Shown: piece after piece, positions 1-9,877 of the stretch
Position numbering within the stretch: position 1 is the stretch's first letter
Layout of the letters: the number at the start of each line of letters is the position of its first letter
Assembly: GCF_036320965.1 (NCBI RefSeq)
Contig: NC_092230.1
Span: 47,412,594-47,476,593 of the forward strand
Direction: 5' to 3'
Length of the DNA stretch: 64,000 nucleotides
Origin: Panulirus ornatus
Taxonomy: Eukaryota; Arthropoda; Malacostraca; Decapoda; Palinuridae
Notes under the pieces: model-generated
Told to the model about the DNA's origin: nothing
Database searches by the model: none
What the model saw: the letters and a program-made list of their open reading frames with translations, nothing else
Translations under genes and position numbers: made by a program

Positions 1-178
<178 letters not shown>

Positions 179-676
179 GATGGTGGCAGTAGTATTGTGA
201 GGATAGTGAGGGATGGTGGCAGTTGTGTGGTGAGGATAGTGAGGGATGGTGGCAGTAGTGTGGTGAGGATAGTGAAGGATGGTGGCAGTAGTGTCGTGAG
301 GATAGTGAAGGATGGTGGCAGTTGTGTGGTGAGGATAGTGAAGGATGGTGGCAGTAGTGTGGTGAGGATAGTGAAGGATGGTGGCAGTAGTATTGTGAGG
401 ATAGTGAGGGATGGTGGCAGTAGTGTGGTGAGGATAGTGAAGGATGGTGGCAGTTGTGTGGTGAGGATAGTGAGGGATGGTGGCAGTAGTATTGTGAGGA
501 TAGTGAGGGATGGTGGCAGTAGTATTGTGAGGATAGTGAGGGATGGTGGCAGTAGTATTGTGAGGATAGTGAAGGATGGTGGCAGTTGTGTGGTGAGGAT
601 AGTGAAGGATGGTGGCAGTAGTGTGGTGAGGATAGTGAGGGATGGTGGCAGTTGTGTGGTGAGTGATGGTGGCAGT
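179..676. repeat. 33-bp minisatellite, about 15 copies
   Basis: The unit is GATGGTGGCAGTAGTGTGGT followed by GAGGATAGTGAAG or GAGGATAGTGAGG. Copies vary at a few sites only (AGTAGT or AGTTGT; TATT or TGTG; AAGG or AGGG). Because 33 is a multiple of three, the plus strand stays open as an 11-residue repeat (DGGSSVVRIVK-like). The open frame starts in microsatellite sequence and ends in low-complexity GGT-rich DNA, so I do not treat it as a gene. Confidence 0.95.
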
Positions 677-784
677 GATGACGTGGAACCAGGCAGCGTC
701 ACGTACCGGCCTCCACCATATTGTCCACTAAGAATTCCCTCATCTGGCCGGAATGTTCTTATTGAGCATACCTTCCTGGGTCGT

Positions 785-1017
785 GCGTGGGTGGCAGTGA
801 TGGTGGCAGGGGCGGTGGTGGCGTTGGTGGCAGTGGTGATAGGGTGGGTGGCAGTGGTGTTGGTGGTGGTGTTGGTAGCAGTGTTGGTGGTGGTGTTGGT
901 GGCAGTGGTGGTGGGGGTGTTGTTGGCAGTGGTGGTGGTGACATTGGTGGCAGTGGTGGTGGTGGCGTTGGTAGCAGTGGTAGTGGTGGCAGCGTTGATG
1001 GTAGGGATGGTGGAAGC
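785..1017. repeat. GGT-rich imperfect repeat (GTGGTGGC-like)
   Basis: Irregular runs of GGTGGCAGT and GGTGGTGTT, very poor in C on the plus strand. It gives glycine/serine- or valine-rich open frames on the plus strand that have no other coding sign. Confidence 0.85.
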
Positions 1018-1198
1018 GTCTGACTGGTGTGGGAGATAAGTCACAATTTCCTTATCTCTGGATCGTCAATTTTGTGTCGTTCAACTCTCTCTCCCGCGGC
1101 CCATAATCTGGCAGTAGACTTGTGTTGTCTCTTATCTCACACCAACTGCCTGCCCCACCTGCTCATAGCACGCATCTACTCCTTATCATATAGCAAAC

Positions 1199-1199
<1 letters not shown>

Positions 1200-1276
<77 letters not shown>
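1200..1276. repeat. (TA)n microsatellite
   Basis: About 77 bp of uninterrupted TA units. No transposon end was recognised on either side. Confidence 0.98.
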
Positions 1277-1283
<7 letters not shown>

Positions 1284-1429
1284 GGAGAGTATTGCGAAAG
1301 GGAAAAAGATGAGACGACGGAAAGTATCTAAGAATTTTTGGGAAAGTGGAAAACCTGTCTTGCAAAGAGATATTAGACAACACGAAAACTTCTGAAAGAA
1401 TCTGGTGAAAAAAAAAAGCCAGTTATCTG

Positions 1430-1431
<2 letters not shown>

Positions 1432-1476
<45 letters not shown>
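1432..1476. repeat. (GA)n microsatellite
   Basis: About 45 bp of GA units with one AAG interruption near the right end. Confidence 0.97.
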
Positions 1477-1477
<1 letters not shown>

Positions 1478-1762
1478 CTTATAGGTACAAGCATATCCCC
1501 AAATCACGTGTTCTTTTGTGGTCAGATAAACAGATATGTACAATCGGTAAGTTCTTCTTGATAAAGCCGTGTAGATAACTTATTTCGTCTACTTGTGAAG
1601 GTGAAGTGAATAAATATAACATACATTCAGAATGATCGAGTGCTTCAGCATCCTAGTTGTGAGCAGGTTTATATCAGTCAGATTTCACAGTTGGTGACGG
1701 AATCCAGACTCGTAGACAAAACTCTTTACGACGAATGAGACAAAACTATTTTGTCATGATTG

Positions 1763-1765
<3 letters not shown>

Positions 1766-1803
<38 letters not shown>
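1766..1803. repeat. (CA)n microsatellite
   Basis: About 38 bp of CA units inside otherwise unremarkable sequence. Confidence 0.97.
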
Positions 1804-1806
<3 letters not shown>

Positions 1807-1865
1807 GTGATTCACCAGCAACAACTGTGCAGTTCTCATAAAGGCTGGAGATAGCTCTCCTCTTT

Positions 1866-1990
1866 GTCTCCATGGTAAGCTTTGTGTTTCTAAAGCTTCC
1901 ATGTTAACCTGCGTGTTTCTATAACCTTCATGCTAAGCTTTATGTGTCTGGTGTCCATGCTAAGCTTCTCATGTTTCTAGTGTCTAAGTA
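1866..1990. repeat. 29-bp minisatellite, left part
   Basis: About four degenerate copies of a unit like CTCCATGTTAAGCTTCGTGT plus TTCTACGAC. The same unit resumes at 2704, on the other side of a reverse-strand LINE fragment. The array therefore appears to have been split by that insertion. Confidence 0.8.
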
Positions 1991-2039
1991 AATCTATAGA
2001 TCAAGATTATCCAAACTTCAGACAACTCCGAATACTTGA

Positions 2040-2339
2040 ATTAGATGACCTCTTAACCTTTCCTCATCTGAACTAGGAAGGTTCGTTTAATCTGCTTTGG
2101 AAGGACTTGTTTCTGAGTTCGGGAGTCATCTTGGTAGCTGGACACTGTACTCTCTCCATTCTGTCTGTGTCTTATTTCAAGGTCAGGCGACCAAAACTGA
2201 ACACAGTATTCGAGACGGGGAAGAACCAAGAGTGAGGATGATTTCCCTGGCTTTAAATTCGATGGCTCTACATACGAATCCAAGAACTTTGTTCGCTAAT
2301 TTTGCAGCTGGTTTTTGGTGACCAAAGATTATTACGCCC

Positions 2340-2379
<40 letters not shown>

Positions 2380-2700
2380 GTTTCCTTTTTTTCGAATTTC
2401 AACAAAACTGATACGGTAGTTTGCCCGTGCGTCTTAACTACCGATATGTAAATCTTTCACTCACCGATATCAAAATTCGTTTGCCAGTTATGAGTCCAAT
2501 CCATCAGGACGTCTGTGTCAGCCTGAAGCTGTAGACTTTAACGTTTATTCGCAGAATTATTTCCCAGCTTTGTGTCATCAGCGAATGTTGATGTCTTACA
2601 ATGCAGTCCATTATCAGGATCATAAATATATGTGAGGAAGAGAACCGGTCCCAAGACTGATCCTTGTGGCACTCCACTTGTTACGTCTAACTTGTTACGT
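2040..2700 (-). mobile_element. CR1/Jockey-like LINE fragment, reverse transcriptase C-terminal half
   Basis: Minus-strand translation of 2691-2642 gives VTSGVPQGSVLGPVL, the reverse transcriptase motif before the palm. Next comes TFADDTKLG at about 2610-2570, containing the catalytic FADD box. At about 2250-2060 follows LEYCVQFWSPDLEIRH, the well-known C-terminal thumb/linker motif of CR1/Jockey-type elements. Frameshifts, stops and an internal (CT)n tract at 2342-2376 show that the copy is dead. The endonuclease and the N-terminal half of the reverse transcriptase are missing. Family membership is from motif recognition; the exact clade is uncertain. Confidence 0.88.
2342..2376. repeat. (TC)n microsatellite inside the LINE fragment
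   Basis: About 35 bp of TC units break the LINE reading frame between the catalytic FADD box and the C-terminal motif. Confidence 0.95.
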
Positions 2701-2703
2701 CTA

Positions 2704-2787
2704 CAGCCTCCATGTTAAGCTTCGTGTTTCTACGACCTCCATGTTAAGCTTCGTGTTTCTACGACCTTCATGCTAAGCTCTGTGCTC
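2704..2787. repeat. 29-bp minisatellite, right part
   Basis: Two nearly identical 29-bp units begin at 2707 and 2736 (CCTCCATGTTAAGCTTCGTG plus TTTCTACGA). A third, divergent unit begins near 2765. They continue the array at 1866-1990. Confidence 0.85.
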
Positions 2788-3404
2788 ATCTTGTAGCGTC
2801 ATCCTTTCATGACATAACACACACGTCATCCACGCCTCTAATGTTCTGATGTAATCAAGTCTCACGACATGAGCGATAACTGGGATGCTCCCGCACTTGA
2901 CAAAGGACCTCGTATGACCTCATCTGACCTGACCTTACCAAGTCCTGCACCGTCAGTACCCTGTTGCATCTCAACTGCCCTTACTCGTGTTTCCTTACCC
3001 TCTCACTCCTTAGCATTACTGGAGAAGTTAAGACTAACAAGGGTTTCCGCTACGATTTCTTCCAGAGCAAACAACCCAAAAAGAAAGTGACTCCTTGGAT
3101 TACATTACATATATAACATGAGTGTTACAGATTCCGTCTGGTTGTGTTTACAACCGCGAGTGAATGATCACCTATGGCCAAAGTACAAGTCTCGTCGAGG
3201 AACTTCTCGCTTCAACAGAGTCCATCATTCCCTGCTTCTGGTTGTAGCGCACCCTTGAGACTGCAGGAGTCCCATAAGAGGGGGAAACTGGGGTTATGAT
3301 ATATGATAACACTGATTACGATAACGATTATCCAACAGGCAAGCCAGGCCTGTGGTAAGAGAAGTCAATACTTACAGACTTGTAGAAGACTTGGTGAGAC
3401 GAAA
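2788..3404. other. no feature recognised
   Basis: Mixed-composition sequence with one short open frame on the plus strand (2869-3090, serine- and threonine-rich). I see no domain, no tandem structure and no LINE motif. Confidence 0.5.
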
Positions 3405-3470
3405 CATCAATAATAATGATAATTATGTAATAATAATCATAATGATAATAATGATAATAATAATAATAAC

Positions 3471-3531
<61 letters not shown>

Positions 3532-3560
3532 TAAAATAATAATAATAATGATATTGATAA
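3405..3560. repeat. (ATA/ATG)n trinucleotide tract
   Basis: About 150 bp of TAA/ATA trinucleotides. The centre is pure (AAT)n; the flanks have GAT and AAC variants. Its poly-tyrosine or poly-isoleucine frames are artefacts of the repeat. Confidence 0.97.
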
Positions 3561-3640
3561 TGATGATAACATCATAAATGTAAATCAAATGCTGGTTAAT
3601 GTTTAGGTAAAGTGACAGCTCGACAGATGGAGAGTTACTT

Positions 3641-3725
3641 ACCTTCCTACACAAGGGTTACCCACCTCCCTACACAAGGGGTGGGTACTCACCTCCCTAC
3701 ACAAATTACTCACCTCCCTACAGAG
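3641..3725 (-). promoter_or_regulatory. four tandem 5' splice-donor-like sites
   Basis: Read on the minus strand, GTAGGGAGGTGAGT occurs twice, then GTAGGGAGGTGGGT, then GTAGGAAGGTAAGT. Each contains a consensus donor of the form AG|GTRAGT or close to it. The intron-start G positions are 3713, 3692, 3665 and 3642. Steps are 21, 27 and 23 bp, so the first three keep the reading frame of the upstream peptide and the fourth shifts it. This is a small tandem duplication that multiplied a donor; actual use is unknown. Confidence 0.5.
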
Positions 3726-3839
3726 GAGGAGGTTCATGGACTGGTGGTAGGAGTGGCGGCTGGTGAGCTCTTTCACAACACACAGGCCCACCAGGCCGGC
3801 CAGCACCGTCACTATAGCTACCACCTGGATCTTCACCAT
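3714..3839 (-). CDS. possible first coding exon with N-terminal signal anchor
   Basis: An ATG in a good context (AAG before it, G after it) starts a minus-strand peptide beginning MVKIQVVAIVTVLAGLVGLC. A lysine near the start is followed by about 18 hydrophobic residues, then polar sequence (VVKELTSRHSYHQSMNLLL). This resembles the signal anchor of a type II membrane protein, such as a Golgi glycosyltransferase or sulfotransferase, or an uncleaved signal peptide. The exon would be 126 bp, ending at AG|GTGAGT. No downstream exon was found in the window; the minus-strand continuation would lie below 3,640, where LINE and repeat DNA follow, so introns would have to be long. No sequence family can be named from this peptide. 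The alternative is a chance hydrophobic frame. Confidence 0.35.
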
Positions 3840-3854
3840 CTTGTGGCTTAAGGA

Positions 3855-4040
3855 TCCCCTGAACCACCTGGAGGAGTGGAGGGCGGGGGGGCTATCTCTT
3901 GAACCACCCGGAGGAGTGGGAGAGCAAGGGGGAAGCCTCTTCAACCCCCAAGGGGTGAGGGGCAGGCTCTGGGCCTGGGCCCGAGCTGGGGTAGGCTGGT
4001 TTGTGCTTGAACCACCTGGAGGAGGGAGGGAGGTGTGTGT
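3855..4040. repeat. imperfect about 41-bp repeat in GC-rich DNA
   Basis: The block GAACCACCTGGAGGAGTGG recurs at about 3859, 3900 and 4009 with G-rich spacers. It lies just upstream, on the minus strand, of the candidate first exon. It could be part of a 5' untranslated or promoter region. Confidence 0.6.
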
Positions 4041-5199
4041 TCCTGCAGCAGGTGGGGCAGGTCGTGGGCCGGGACCCACCTGAGGGACGGCTCTACTCCC
4101 GCCTCAACTCCTCCCTCGACACCTGGCGAAGGAAACAAGAACACGCTGTAATGACTGTATGGCTGGAGTTGTATTCACAGGCGTTACAAATGGTAGTTGT
4201 TTGCACTTATGGTTGTGGTTGTGTTTACTGTTGTGGCCACAGCTAGTGTTTGTTCCTGTATGGATGTAGTTATGTCAGCTGGTGGGTGGGTGGGTGGGAG
4301 GAGCTCCTGCCGATACCGTCTCGTCTGCAGGGTCCGACCCCACCCACAACACTGCTTCGCGGGTCTCGACCATCTCTCGTGGGGTCTGCCAGCAGAACCT
4401 CCGATTTTCACCAGCGGGTGGTGACTGGCAGCTCTGGCAGCCCGTGCAGACACTGGGCCTCTGCCTGGACACACTGTTGTTTGTTGTTGTTGTTGTTGGG
4501 TGTCTAGTGACTCTCGCCGTTCAGCCAAGAATCTGAAACCAGACTCACTGTGAACCCTGAGAACGTTCGTCAAGGCCAGACGCCACAAGTGGTCCGTCAC
4601 CAGACACCCCTCACACCTGCTCCTGATCGGGGAAGGAGTCCTTTCCCCCAGAACCCTACCACCCACACCCGCGCCCTAAAATCCCAATCTGGAGTTCCAG
4701 TTGGCGTATCTGGGAGCGACATGTCCCCCTCCACCCGCCTCAGGACTTGAACGAATATGAGGGACGGTTCCCGCCACGGGACCGAACACCTTCCCCTCCA
4801 AGAACGATTTGAGATCTATTTTTCCTCGAGGATAAACTGCTGTAGGAGTGTAGGGAGGCGCCCCCACAAGCGGCCGCCTCCCACCTCCCTGCAGAGGAAG
4901 CCAGCGGGAGCACCAGGCGTGGGGCTCCTCACGAGGGGACCTCCTGATGCGCATGGGAAGGTTGTACGATGGTTGGGACTCCTGCTGTGGGATGGTTATC
5001 CACAGCTGAAGGTCTTCCCTCATAAGTACAACGTAACTGGGGTCAGTGCGCGACAACACACTGTTACGTCAACACTGGCTGAGTTATGACTACCTCGCTG
5101 TGAACACTCAATAAAGACGTTAAGTATGAGAATATGGAGAGCAGGCACAAGTTTACAAAGGTGTGATATAAAAAGACATTCGTGATATGGGGGTCCTAC
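4041..5199. other. GC-rich stretch, no gene recognised
   Basis: Several overlapping open frames exist on both strands, the longest at 4184-4666 minus (160 codons), but none shows a domain. The frames look like a by-product of high GC content. A short (TTG)n run lies at about 4477-4498. An acceptor-like CTCCCTGCAG stands near 4890, with no convincing exon after it. Confidence 0.4.
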
Positions 5200-5312
5200 C
5201 ACTGTAGAAATCCTTCCCCGTGCAGCAGTGTAGAACCCCTTCTCCTTACGGTAGTGTACAACCCCTTCTCCGTACAGTAGAATACAATCCCTTCCCCGTA
5301 CAGTACACACGG
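5200..5312. repeat. 26-bp minisatellite, about 4 copies
   Basis: The unit is like AGTGTAGAACCCCTTCTCC plus GTACGGT, with copies starting near 5227, 5253 and 5279. The same words (GTGTAGAAC, CCCGTACAGTAC) recur in the array at 33896-34150, so the two arrays share an origin. Confidence 0.85.
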
Positions 5313-5747
5313 GTAATTACGACCCCAGGGCAGAACTCTCTCCATCTCGCACGTGTCTGCACGAACTGTGTCACTCAGGAACTGGTTTCACCACCCGTCA
5401 GTACACCTGCCTCTACGTTTGTTTGTTTGTACATCCCTCCACACATCTACGTCTATGGTGATATTTTATATAAATCTGGCGTCCATGTTGGTCTGGGTTA
5501 CAAGCAAATTATCTACCAAATTTGATTCAGAGAGTCACTTTGATACAAGATATATCTGGCGTGTTTTTTGCGCTCATCTTGACAAGTGCGGGAGAAGGAT
5601 AAAGACGCGTATGTATGGATAAATGATATTGTTACTTATATACACAAATGATACAATCAACTGAAATAGAACTTAGGAAATATTTTTCTCAATAACCATT
5701 TTCACGAAGTGAATCTCTGTTTCACAGTAAAGATAACATGAACTGAA

Positions 5748-5822
<75 letters not shown>
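5748..5822. repeat. (TA)n microsatellite
   Basis: About 75 bp of pure TA units. Confidence 0.98.
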
Positions 5823-5824
<2 letters not shown>

Positions 5825-5884
5825 CAGAAAATTCTCTCATGCATTCTTAAGGAAACTGTGTATATCAGGGGCAATTTCACAGTA

Positions 5885-6006
5885 TTAAGTAGTTTACACA
5901 ACCCCTCAGCTGGTGGCAGCAGTTTACACAACCCCTCAGCTGGTGGCAGCAGTTTACACAACCCCTCAGCTGGTGGCGGCAGTTTACACAACCCCCTCAG
6001 CTGCTG
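5885..6006. repeat. 30-bp minisatellite, 4 copies
   Basis: Four near-identical units of AGTTTACACAACCCCTCAGC plus TGGTGGCAGC. The first three are almost perfect and the last has an extra C. Confidence 0.95.
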
Positions 6007-6334
6007 AAAGTTACTGACGCCTTCCTTCCCCCTCATCCTTCCAGGTGTGTAATTCCAGTTCTGAGAAAGGCGGATTTTCCAGACATTTCTGGAAGCCTGG
6101 AAGACCGACTGTTCATGTGGTTCTTGCGTCCCCACCACCCTCCCACTCCTGCTGGTCCCTGGCATTGTGTAAGATCCTTCGGTCCTCCAGCCAGCCAGCC
6201 AGGGACTTGTGTGGGTTTTTTTTTATATTCATCAATTTGCATATTTATAAATTCTTTTCGTAATACGTGACGCACATAAGATTACTGCTGGCTCCAGGCG
6301 GGCCTGCGCCTTCTCCACAGCTCACAGTTGCCAG

Positions 6335-6412
<78 letters not shown>
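6335..6412. repeat. (TA)n microsatellite
   Basis: About 78 bp of TA units that abut the left arm of the fold-back element. Confidence 0.97.
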
Positions 6413-6416
<4 letters not shown>

Positions 6417-6636
6417 CTATGAGTCCACGTTGAAAATGAAACATGATAAGTTCCCAAGTGCACTTTCGTGTAATAATCACAATCACATGTTTACCAAATG
6501 GCGTCCTAGCTTCGTCTCTTCGATGTATATCAACTGACTGTTATATTTCTCTCTTGTGTCTCCCCTGATGATGTGATTATTACACGAAAGTGCACTTGGG
6601 AACTTATCGTGTTTCATTTTCCCCGTGGACTCATAG

Positions 6637-6640
<4 letters not shown>
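6413..6640. mobile_element. fold-back element with about 68-bp arms, flanked by (TA)n
   Basis: The left arm 6413-6480 begins ATTCCTATGAGTCCACG and contains AAGTTCCCAAGTGCACTTTC. The right arm 6572-6640 is its reverse complement with a few mismatches. A spacer of about 90 bp separates them and (TA)n lies outside both arms. A second copy of spacer plus right arm is at 47973-48121. Two simple readings fit: a short transposable unit with terminal inverted repeats, or two copies of one short (TA)n-tailed element joined head to head. No transposase is present. Confidence 0.8.

Positions 6641-6701
<61 letters not shown>
6641..6701. repeat. (TA)n microsatellite between fold-back element and LINE
   Basis: About 60 bp of TA units. 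The left edge is the end of the fold-back arm and the right edge is the 5' truncation point of the LINE. Confidence 0.97.
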
Positions 6702-6706
<5 letters not shown>

Positions 6707-7509
6707 TGGGAGGTGAGTTTGAATGGTGAGAGGCTGGAGGAAGTGAAGTGTTTTAGATATCTGGGAGTGGATCTGTCAGCGGATGGAACCATGGAAGCGG
6801 AAGTGGATCATAGGGTGGGGGAGGGGGCGAAAATTTTGGGAGCCTTGAAAAATGTGTGGAAGTCGAGAACATTATCCCGGAAAGCAAAAATGGGTATGTT
6901 TGAAGGAATAGTAGTTCCAACAATGTTGTATGGTTGCGAGGCGTGGGCTATGGATAGAGTTGTGCGCAGGAGGATGGATGTGCTGGAAATGAGATGTTTG
7001 AGGACAATGTGTGGTGTGAGGTGGTTTGATCGAGTAAGTAACGTAAGGGTAAGAGAGATGTGTGGAAATAAAAAGAGCGTGGTTGAGAGAGCAGAAGAGG
7101 GTGTTTTGAAATGGTTTGGGCACATGGAGAGAATGAGTGAGGAAAGATTGACCAAGAGGATATATGTGTCGGAGGTGGAGGGAACGAGGAGAAGAAGGAG
7201 ACCAAATTGGAGGTGGAAAGATGGAGTGAAAAGGATTTTGTGTGATCGGGGCCTGAACATGCAGGAGGGTGAAAGGAGGGCAAGGAATAGAGTGAATTGG
7301 AGCGATGTGGTATACAGGGGTTGACGTGCTGTCAGTGGATTGAATCAAGGCATGTGAAGCGTCTGGGGTAAACCATGGAAGGCTGTGTAGGTATGTATAT
7401 TTGCGTGTGTGGACGTGTGTATGTACATGTGTATGGGGGGGGTTGGGCCATTTCTTTCGTCTGTTTCCTTGCGCTACCTCGCAAACGCGGGAGACAGCGA
7501 CAAAGTATA
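6702..7509 (+). mobile_element. RTE-like LINE (family A), 5'-truncated, with 3' end
   Basis: The open frame from about 6704 to the stop at 7322-7324 encodes the C-terminal part of a LINE polyprotein. Recognisable words are LEEVKCFRYLGVDLSADG (after the palm), TMLYGCEAWAM, MRCLRTMCGVRW, KWFGHMERMSEERL and a basic GTRRRRRPNWRWKDGVK tail. These are the standard C-terminal motifs of an arthropod APE-type LINE, which I take to be RTE-like. The coding part is intact over about 205 codons, so this is the youngest LINE copy here. The 3' untranslated region (7325-7509) ends CGGGAGACAGCGACAAAGTA, then poly(A) and (TA)n. The palm and endonuclease are absent, a normal result of incomplete target-primed reverse transcription. 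The ATG before the (TA)n at 6590 is not a natural start. Confidence 0.93.
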
Positions 7510-7531
7510 AAAAAAAAAAAAAAAAAAAAAA

Positions 7532-7579
<48 letters not shown>
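7509..7579. repeat. poly(A) then (TA)n tail of the LINE
   Basis: About 23 A residues, then about 46 bp of TA units immediately after the LINE 3' end. It fits a LINE tail that has become, or primed, a microsatellite. Confidence 0.95.
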
Positions 7580-7581
<2 letters not shown>

Positions 7582-7595
7582 TCTCTCTCACACTT

Positions 7596-7640
7596 GATCG
7601 CCGTTTCCCGCGTTAACGAGGTAGCACCAGGAACAGACGA
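7596..7640 (-). mobile_element. short LINE/SINE 3' end, opposite orientation
   Basis: The minus strand reads CTACCTCGTTAACGCGGGAA ACGGCGATC, a close match to the shared 3' terminal core of the LINE and SINE-like families. It faces the LINE tail at 7448-7509 across the (TA)n tract, so the two elements stand tail to tail. Confidence 0.75.
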
Positions 7641-7746
7641 AAAAAAAAGATCATGTCCGATGATATCTACTTTTTAACTTTTTAAAGGCCCCTGCCCCTC
7701 CAGCCTTGAACCCCCCCCCCCCCCCTGCCTTCTAAATCACGAGATC

Positions 7747-7748
<2 letters not shown>

Positions 7749-7809
<61 letters not shown>
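7749..7809. repeat. (GA)n microsatellite between poly(C) and poly(G) runs
   Basis: About 60 bp of GA units, with C-runs to the left (7708-7724) and G-runs to the right (7822-7834 and beyond). Confidence 0.97.
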
Positions 7810-7810
<1 letters not shown>

Positions 7811-7834
7811 CATGCCCTTGGGAGGGGGGGGGGG

Positions 7835-8535
7835 TGCACATTTAGGATGTGCGGAGAGTATTTCCTGCTTGCTGAAGGTTGTCATATAACAGTCATGTGT
7901 AGAGGGGGGGGGGCCCACATTAACGGACGTGGGGGGGGGTGAGGCCTACCCTCTGAGGGTATATAATGGCCGACCCTGTGATAGACAGATAGACATAAGT
8001 CATCAGTCATGCTTTATTCAGCTACGACGTGGGAGTGACGTAATTATTTAGCCAGTTAACTACATCAGCAGAATGCTAACATTTTCCAACTTCCATTTCC
8101 GACGTAGAATTGTCACGTTCAACTCTTCAACTTGTCGTCATATTTACCTCAATTGGCCAACATGATAATATTTACAAGACAATGAACGGCTACAATATTC
8201 TCAAGACTGATTGACTTGCCGGCCATATTACTCACTCAATTTGCTCGATTATCATCCAATCAACTGCCTGATTCAATTGGCCATGGCCGCTCGTTATACG
8301 AACTGGTGAACAATGAGGTTACAGACAGTTTTCCTGTACGATACAGACTTAACACATGAACATAAGAGGCAAAACCATTTTATGTTCTACCGTACACGTC
8401 AAACGTGACAAAACTTCCCGTTTTCGTTCACGTTTTCTATGGGCAGCTACGGCCACAGCAGCTGGAGGAAGTGACGTTGGGTAAGGCATCATGGCGGCAG
8501 TCCTCGTTAGCTCATCTCATGTCAGTGAGCACTGT
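7835..8535. other. mostly unique sequence, no gene recognised
   Basis: A TATA-like GGGTATATAATGGC lies at 7958-7971. An arthropod-type initiator word TCAGT follows at 8003, but the spacing of about 45 bp is longer than usual. An ATCATGGCGGCAGTC word (YY1/Pho-like) lies at about 8487. None of these is followed by a convincing reading frame. Confidence 0.35.
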
Positions 8536-9243
8536 GTCGTTAGCGTCGTCTGCTGCTCACACGTCGGTGGGTTAGCGTCGTCTGCTGCTCACACGTCGGT
8601 GGGGTCAGCGTCGTCTACTGCCCACACGTCGGTGGGTTAGCATCGTCTGCTGCCCACACGTCGGTGGGTTGAGTCGTCTGCTGCCCACACGTCGGTGGGT
8701 TAGCTTCGTCTGCTGCCCACACGTCGGTGGGTTGAGTCGTCTGCTGCCCACACGTCGGTGGGTTAGCGTCGTTTGCTGCTCACACGTCGGTGGGTTAGCA
8801 TCGTCTGCTGCTCACACGTCGGTGGGTTAGCGTCGTCTGCTGCCCACACGTCGGTGGGGTTAGCGTCGTCTACTGCTCACACGTCGGTGGGTTAGCACCG
8901 TCTGCTGCCCACACGTCGGTGGGTTAGCTTCGTCTGCTGCCCACACGTCGGTGGGTTGAGTCGTCTGTTGCCCACAAGTCGGTGGGTTAGGTTCGTCTGC
9001 TGCCCACACGTCGGTGGGTTGAGTCGTCTGCTGCCCACACGTCGGTGGGTTAGCGACGTCTGCTGCTCACACGTCGGTGGGTTAGCATCGTCTGTTGCTC
9101 ACACGTCGGTGGGTTAGCTTCGTCTGCTGCCCACACGTCGGTGGGTTAGCTTCGTCTGCTGCTCACACGTCAGTGGGTTAGCATCGTCTGCTGCTCACAC
9201 GTCGGTGGGTTAACATCGTCTGCTGCTCACACGTCGGTTTGTT
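8536..9243. repeat. 30-32-bp minisatellite, about 22 copies
   Basis: The unit is GCGTCGTCTGCTGCTCACAC plus GTCGGTGGGTTA. Length variants lose two bases at TTAGC/TTGAG. Substitutions are scattered (TGCTC or TGCCC). About 22 ACGTCGGT words can be counted by eye. The GCGTCGTCTGCT core recurs in the next array. Confidence 0.95.
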
Positions 9244-9593
9244 GATTAAAACATTAATTCCCCCCCCCCCCCCCCATCCAATTATAGAATGTATGCTGGT
9301 GTAAATACGATCCAAGTGTTCGTTAACGATATATAACTACTCATTAGACCTACAATCAGAGGGAGTATCCTATCATGTGGCCGGCCTGACTCAGTATGAA
9401 ATACGGCGTAGAACTCTCCCTCCTGCACGAGGTTGAACGCTTCTCTGCGTTCTGAACGATCTTCTTATGTAATTACGACTTGACTGACGAGTCTATTATG
9501 TCATCCCTTTCCCCCCAAGGTCGTGGGCAGGCGGGAAACCCACCACCACCTGCCCACCCACCTTACGACCTACCAACAAAATGATCAACATGA

Positions 9594-9596
<3 letters not shown>
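9244..9596. other. no feature recognised
   Basis: Unique sequence with a poly(C) run at 9259-9275. There is no open frame with recognisable content. Confidence 0.5.

Positions 9597-9678
<82 letters not shown>
9597..9678. repeat. (TA)n then (TG)n microsatellite
   Basis: About 44 bp of TA followed without a gap by about 38 bp of TG. Confidence 0.98.
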
Positions 9679-9679
<1 letters not shown>

Positions 9680-9877
9680 CTTCCATTTCATTCTTTCGGT
9701 ACATCTGCCATCCACTGAACCTCTGACACAGACAGATGGTCAGGAGTGGTGGCAATGGTGGCAGGATGTCCTTAGGACTACAAGCTCCTCATCGCAGTTT
9801 GAATAGTGAAAAAAAAATGTCCTACGCCCGCCACCACCACGTGTGCAACAACCACACGAGGGCTGTCTGCTAGTAGT

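Noticed and set aside
4757..5089. 110-codon plus frame with an acceptor-like CTCCCTGCAG inside
   Set aside because: No domain; the frame is favoured by GC content and the acceptor lacks a convincing partner donor.
6808..7591. Minus-strand frames of up to 239 codons opposite the LINE
   Set aside because: They are antisense shadows of the LINE coding region, running into (TA)n.
7958..8010. TATA box with TCAGT initiator
   Set aside because: The distance of about 45 bp is outside the usual 28-34 bp, and no reading frame follows.
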